From assembly GCA_045538305.1 (NCBI GenBank), contig JAZSRC010000006.1, positions 1 through 16,544 on the forward strand: a stretch of DNA of 16,544 nucleotides, written 5' to 3'. A model generated the notes under the pieces. That model did no database searches. It was given only the letters and a program-made list of their open reading frames with translations, and was not told the origin of the DNA. Origin of the DNA: SFHK01 sp045538305. Lineage in GTDB: Bacteria; Bacillota; Clostridia; Christensenellales; Aristaeellaceae. Shown here piece by piece: positions 13,933-16,544 of the stretch (the first letter of the stretch is position 1; the number at the start of each line of letters is the position of its first letter). Both the position numbers and the translations under genes were made by a program.

Positions 13933-13978
13933 AGAACTGATGGCGCATAAACGGCCGTCAGTTCTGTTATTATTATTT
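13933..13978. terminator. Bidirectional terminator after the flavodiiron gene
   Basis: AGAACTGATGGC (13933-13944), a 9-base loop and GCCGTCAGTTCT (13954-13965) form a 12-bp stem with one U-G pair, followed by a T-rich run GTTATTATTATTT. On the minus strand ATTTTATT follows, so it can also end the kinase transcript that converges from the right. Confidence 0.85.
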
Positions 13979-13983
13979 GGTTT

Positions 13984-14925
13984 TCAGCATTCAAAGAAGT
14001 TTGAACACATGCGGGGACATACGCTTTCCGGGGTTGCAAGGGTGAAACTGGCAAGCTTTGCGCCGAAATCCACGGCGGTTTCAAGGGAATATCCGCGTGA
14101 CAGCGCTTCCACTGTCGCGGAGAAAAATGCGTCGCCTGCGCCGGTAGTGTCGACCACAGTTGTAAGAATCGCTTTGGAAAGGCCGTATACGCCGCGGGGA
14201 ATATCCATATAGGCGCAGCCCAAGTCGCCCATTGTTACCACCAGCTGCTTCAGGCCCATCTTTTTGGCCTCCGGCGTAATCATCTCAAGCACCTTTTCTG
14301 ACTTTACGCCGCGAAGCTGCATGCCGAACAGGCGTCCGGCTTCGATTTCGTTCAATATGATACAGCTTGTGCGCTTCAGAAAATCCGGGCGCTTCAGAAT
14401 AACCGACATATTTGCTACAATTACATATACATCCTTATTGTACCGGTCGGCAAGGGTCAGCACGCGCTCCGTAAGAGGTTCGGAAAGGTCTACTTCCAGC
14501 ACGATATTCTTTGCGTTTTCAATAATCTGTTCGCCCTTTTCCTCAAAAAGCGCTTCGACGGGCGCGGGTGCAGGCATGCTGGAAATGGAACCGGCGAGGT
14601 CGCCTCTGTCGTCAAATACAGCCAGCCATTTACCCATTCCGTTCTTTTCCGTATGAACGGAGTAATCCATCGAAACGCCTGCTGCCGCCAGACGTTGGTA
14701 AGCGGCATGTCCCAGATCATCCTGATCAAACATGGAAATAAAGGAAACGCTTGCGCCGACATTTGCCATGTCTTCCGCTACGTTTCTGGCAACGCCGCCG
14801 TGCGTGAGTACAATGTTTCCGAGGTTCGTTCCCACTCTGTCATATCCTGCGAATGGAAAGCCCTTGATGTCCAGAAAAACTACGCCGATTACCACCGTGT
14901 CCAATGAAAGCACGCTCCGTTTCAT
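13984..14925 (-). CDS. PfkB-family carbohydrate/nucleoside kinase
   Basis: A 313-residue kinase of the ribokinase fold. The N-terminal signature HGGVARNVAEDMA (42-54) binds substrate; NEIEAGRL (192-199) is the NxxE-type motif for Mg and phosphate; DTTGAGDAFFSA (259-270) is the second PfkB signature, with catalytic Asp265 and the GAGD anion hole. Overall features recall pseudouridine kinase or ribokinase-type members, but specificity cannot be assigned. ATG 14925 has no good Shine-Dalgarno site upstream; a TTG at codon 8, preceded by CGGAG, would give a product beginning at LDTVVIG and is an alternative. It lies downstream of the solute-binding-like gene in the same direction, with a promoter of its own between them. 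Confidence 0.87.
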   Translation of the reverse strand: MKRSVLSLDTVVIGVVFLDIKGFPFAGYDRVGTNLGNIVLTHGGVARNVAEDMANVGASVSFISMFDQDDLGHAAYQRLAAAGVSMDYSVHTEKNGMGKWLAVFDDRGDLAGSISSMPAPAPVEALFEEKGEQIIENAKNIVLEVDLSEPLTERVLTLADRYNKDVYVIVANMSVILKRPDFLKRTSCIILNEIEAGRLFGMQLRGVKSEKVLEMITPEAKKMGLKQLVVTMGDLGCAYMDIPRGVYGLSKAILTTVVDTTGAGDAFFSATVEALSRGYSLETAVDFGAKLASFTLATPESVCPRMCSNFFEC

Positions 14926-14947
14926 TTGTATTTCGGACTGATGATCT

Positions 14948-14977
14948 ATTATAGCATGCGTTGTTTTGTTCAGACAA
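14948..14977 (-). promoter_or_regulatory. Promoter of the PfkB-family kinase gene
   Basis: On the minus strand TTGTCT (14972-14977), an 18-base spacer and perfect TATAAT (14948-14953) precede the gene. The predicted start leaves a leader of only about 16 bases, in keeping with the poor ribosome binding site. Confidence 0.5.
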
Positions 14978-14994
14978 CTGTTCGTATCAAAAAA

Positions 14995-16182
14995 TTATGG
15001 CGCTTTCATCAAATCGGAAAAGTAATTGGATGCGCCGCCATTTCCTGACAAAAGGGATTGCACCTGATCCTCCGTCAGACGGAAAAGCTTCTTTGGGAAC
15101 GCTTCAACCGCATTCATTTTCAAATTTGCCGCCGCATCTTCCATTTCTCTGAAACCCGGCGTGCTTGTATAGATCGGAGGGATATTTGCTGTCGGGAAGG
15201 CCTTTACGCTTGTAAGCCGCGATTGTATGGCGTCCGTCAGTAAAAAATCAATGTAAGCCCTTGAAATCTTCTGCCGCTCGGAAAGGTCGGATTTTGGCAG
15301 ATTGACGATGGATATGTACGCGATTTGATCTGTAAACAACTCTCCGGTATGCATAATGGCATAATCCGGTGCCCGCCCCGCATCCGACAGCGTCTGAAGG
15401 CGCATAAGCTCCCTTTGCGTAACGATGGTTGCGTGAGCTTGTTTGCCGGTAAACATGCGGTATGCATCCGGCGTCTGAATACTGTCTGCTCCGGGGATGA
15501 TTTCTTCTCGCGCGGTATCGACTGTATTCTCCGGTTCCGGCGCAGCTTCATCGACGGGAAGCCCCAGATCCGTACCATATCGATTTTCTGTGGTTCTCTG
15601 GCCTGTATCGCTGGCGATATTGCCCGTCAGCAGCGCCGCCAGCGCCGCGGAGTAACCCGTTCGCTGCTGATCGACAGGAATAGCCATTGTGCTTTCGGAA
15701 AGCGTGTCCGATAAGGAAGTATTGATTGCCCATGCGTAATGACCGCATGCAATGGGTATGGCATAGCCGTCTCCTTTATCAATCAGTTCGCGCCGTAGCG
15801 CTTCGGACGTACTAAGCGCTAACAGATCGTCAGGCCCGCTCAGCATGCCCGGCGAGAATATGAGCATGTCCGGTGGATTTTCTGCGGCATGGTTGAAGGC
15901 GCGCAGCGTTTCTTCTGAGACGTATGTGATTTGTATATAAACGCCGTCGTGCGATTTTTCAAAGCTTGCGGCGGCCGCATTCAGCCATTGGGAAAGCGAT
16001 CCCGTACCGGGCTGCCAACCTTCACATGCCCATACGCGGATTACGCCGCTGAAACCTTCATAAAATCCGGATAGCCTGCTGGCGGATGGATCGGGAAGAC
16101 GATGATATGCCTTGAATGCCAATATGATAAGCAAACACAGGGCTAATGCGCCGACTATGCGCATAAAATGCACCTTCCGCAT
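14995..16182 (-). CDS. Membrane-anchored extracellular solute-binding-like protein
   Basis: A 395-residue exported protein. Residues about 7-25 are one hydrophobic segment (MRIVGALALCLLIILAF), acting as an anchor or uncleaved signal with no lipobox. The rest resembles family 1 solute-binding proteins: a first strand VIRVWACEGWQ (48-57), then NAAAASFEKSHDGVYIQITYV, PPDMLIFSP, GYAIPIACGHYAWAINTS (139-156) and a closing part with AYIDFLLTDAIQSRL. An acidic, Pro-rich stretch at about 204-235 (GLPVDEAAPEPENT) is an insertion compared with ordinary binding proteins. No permease or ATPase gene is beside it. ATG 16182 is fixed by GGAGG 8 bases upstream; an upstream in-frame ATG at 16263 would run through the promoter region. 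Fold assignment is fair; function (sensor, orphan binding protein) is unknown. Confidence 0.75.
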   Translation of the reverse strand: MRKVHFMRIVGALALCLLIILAFKAYHRLPDPSASRLSGFYEGFSGVIRVWACEGWQPGTGSLSQWLNAAAASFEKSHDGVYIQITYVSEETLRAFNHAAENPPDMLIFSPGMLSGPDDLLALSTSEALRRELIDKGDGYAIPIACGHYAWAINTSLSDTLSESTMAIPVDQQRTGYSAALAALLTGNIASDTGQRTTENRYGTDLGLPVDEAAPEPENTVDTAREEIIPGADSIQTPDAYRMFTGKQAHATIVTQRELMRLQTLSDAGRAPDYAIMHTGELFTDQIAYISIVNLPKSDLSERQKISRAYIDFLLTDAIQSRLTSVKAFPTANIPPIYTSTPGFREMEDAAANLKMNAVEAFPKKLFRLTEDQVQSLLSGNGGASNYFSDLMKAP

Positions 16183-16190
16183 GCAAAACA

Positions 16191-16195
16191 CCTCC
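16191..16195 (-). promoter_or_regulatory. Ribosome binding site of the solute-binding-like gene
   Basis: GGAGG on the minus strand, 8 bases before ATG 16182, decides this start. Confidence 0.75.
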
Positions 16196-16203
16196 AAAAT
16201 CTC

Positions 16204-16233
16204 ATAATATGCAGTTTCGAAAAAAAGATTCAA
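16204..16233 (-). promoter_or_regulatory. Probable promoter of the solute-binding-like gene
   Basis: On the minus strand TTGAAT (16228-16233), an 18-base spacer and TATTAT (16204-16209) lie just ahead of the ribosome binding site. The -35 box falls inside the A-tracts of the divergent rRNA promoter. Confidence 0.4.
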
Positions 16234-16280
16234 AAAAATGAAAAAAAGGTATTGACAAACCATGACACCCCTGATATAAT
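16220..16280 (+). promoter_or_regulatory. rRNA operon promoter with upstream A-tracts
   Basis: Perfect TTGACA (16252-16257), a 17-base spacer and perfect TATAAT (16275-16280). Three runs of six or seven A residues, at 16220-16226, 16232-16238 and 16241-16247, lie directly upstream at roughly one-turn spacing, the make-up of an UP element. This is the strongest promoter in the window. Confidence 0.9.
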
Positions 16281-16320
16281 GATGAAGCTGTCAGCGAGGG
16301 AGACCGAGCGAGCGGCGCGA

Positions 16321-16331
16321 TCCTTGAAAAC
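16321..16331 (+). promoter_or_regulatory. boxA-like antitermination element in the rRNA leader
   Basis: TCCTTGAAAAC resembles the TCTTTGAAAAC element commonly found in Firmicute rRNA leaders, where NusB/S10 bind to prevent early termination. The leader runs from about 16287 to 16443 and has no open frame of interest. Confidence 0.5.
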
Positions 16332-16443
16332 GATACAGAGAACGAAATAAGAAGAAGACAGTCGATTCGGAAGAAAAATTGAGCGAAAAACGCTTAACGG
16401 TTGAAAGGTGTTGGCGCATCTGGAAACGGTTAAGAGATGGATT

Positions 16444-16544
16444 AAACATAAGAGTTTGATCCTGGCTCAGGACGAACGCTGGCGGCGTGCTTAACACATG
16501 CAAGTCGAACGGGGATGTTGACTTCGGTTAACATTTCAGTGGCG
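16444..16544 (+). rRNA. rrs: 16S ribosomal RNA, 5' end (continues beyond window)
   Basis: AGAGTTTGATCCTGGCTCAG at 16451-16470 is the universal 27F site (E. coli positions 8-27), so the mature 5' end lies near 16444. GACGAACGCTGGCGGCGTGC and the ACACATGCAAGTCGAACG stretch follow, as in Clostridia. Only 101 bases are present. Confidence 0.97.

Noticed and set aside
16183..16263. An N-terminal extension of the solute-binding-like protein from ATG 16263
   Set aside because: It would translate the A-tract promoter region and lacks a ribosome binding site, whereas ATG 16182 has GGAGG and leads into a membrane segment.

Overview
The window looks like chromosomal DNA from an anaerobic, Gram-positive, Clostridia-type bacterium. 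The signs are AGGAGG-like ribosome binding sites, consensus TTGACA/TATAAT promoters, a Firmicute-style rRNA leader, a flavodiiron-type oxygen/NO reductase, a fermentative D-lactate dehydrogenase and Gram-positive-type secreted SH3b and BspA-like leucine-rich-repeat proteins. The first 101 bases of a 16S rRNA gene close the window and have the general Clostridia character. They are too few to name a genus; a Christensenellales-like gut lineage is only a guess.

Layout. (1) 1-1259, minus: a secreted protein with BspA-like leucine-rich repeats, two SH3-like modules and Pro-Thr linkers, cut off by the window edge. Both the repeats and the full frame read cleanly to base 1. (2) 1260-1580: a divergent promoter region with three copies of an ATACTAAA-type element. 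(3) 1581-5919, plus: an XRE-cupin regulator followed by potA, potB, potC and potD, a complete spermidine/putrescine ABC importer, ending in a 12-bp hairpin. (4) 6074-9459, plus: a secreted four-SH3b protein, a Gfo/Idh/MocA oxidoreductase and a cytoplasmic family 43 glycosidase, closed by a terminator. (5) 9527-13886: a redox locus. A Crp/Fnr-type regulator (minus) is divergent from a D-lactate dehydrogenase with a cysteine-rich tail, a 4Fe-4S protein and a 596-residue flavodiiron protein that carries its own flavin reductase and rubredoxin domains. (6) 13984-16182, minus: a PfkB-family sugar/nucleoside kinase and a membrane-anchored solute-binding-like protein. (7) 16220-16544, plus: a strong rRNA promoter with A-tracts, the leader and the start of 16S rRNA.

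How the parts may work together. The pot operon would import polyamines under control of its own cupin-sensor repressor. The SH3b/Gfo/GH43 group suggests use of an oligosaccharide that is imported and cut inside the cell, but no sugar transporter is in view. The redox locus is the most interesting part. A perfect 14-bp dyad sits centred at -41.5 from the predicted start of the lactate dehydrogenase transcript, the classic position for a class II Crp/Fnr activator. The downstream genes can re-oxidise NADH by lactate formation or by reducing O2 or NO. No clearly new multi-gene system is evident. The best candidates for novelty are the dehydrogenase's cysteine tail, the single-chain FprA-Hrb-like fusion and the regulatory layout around them.
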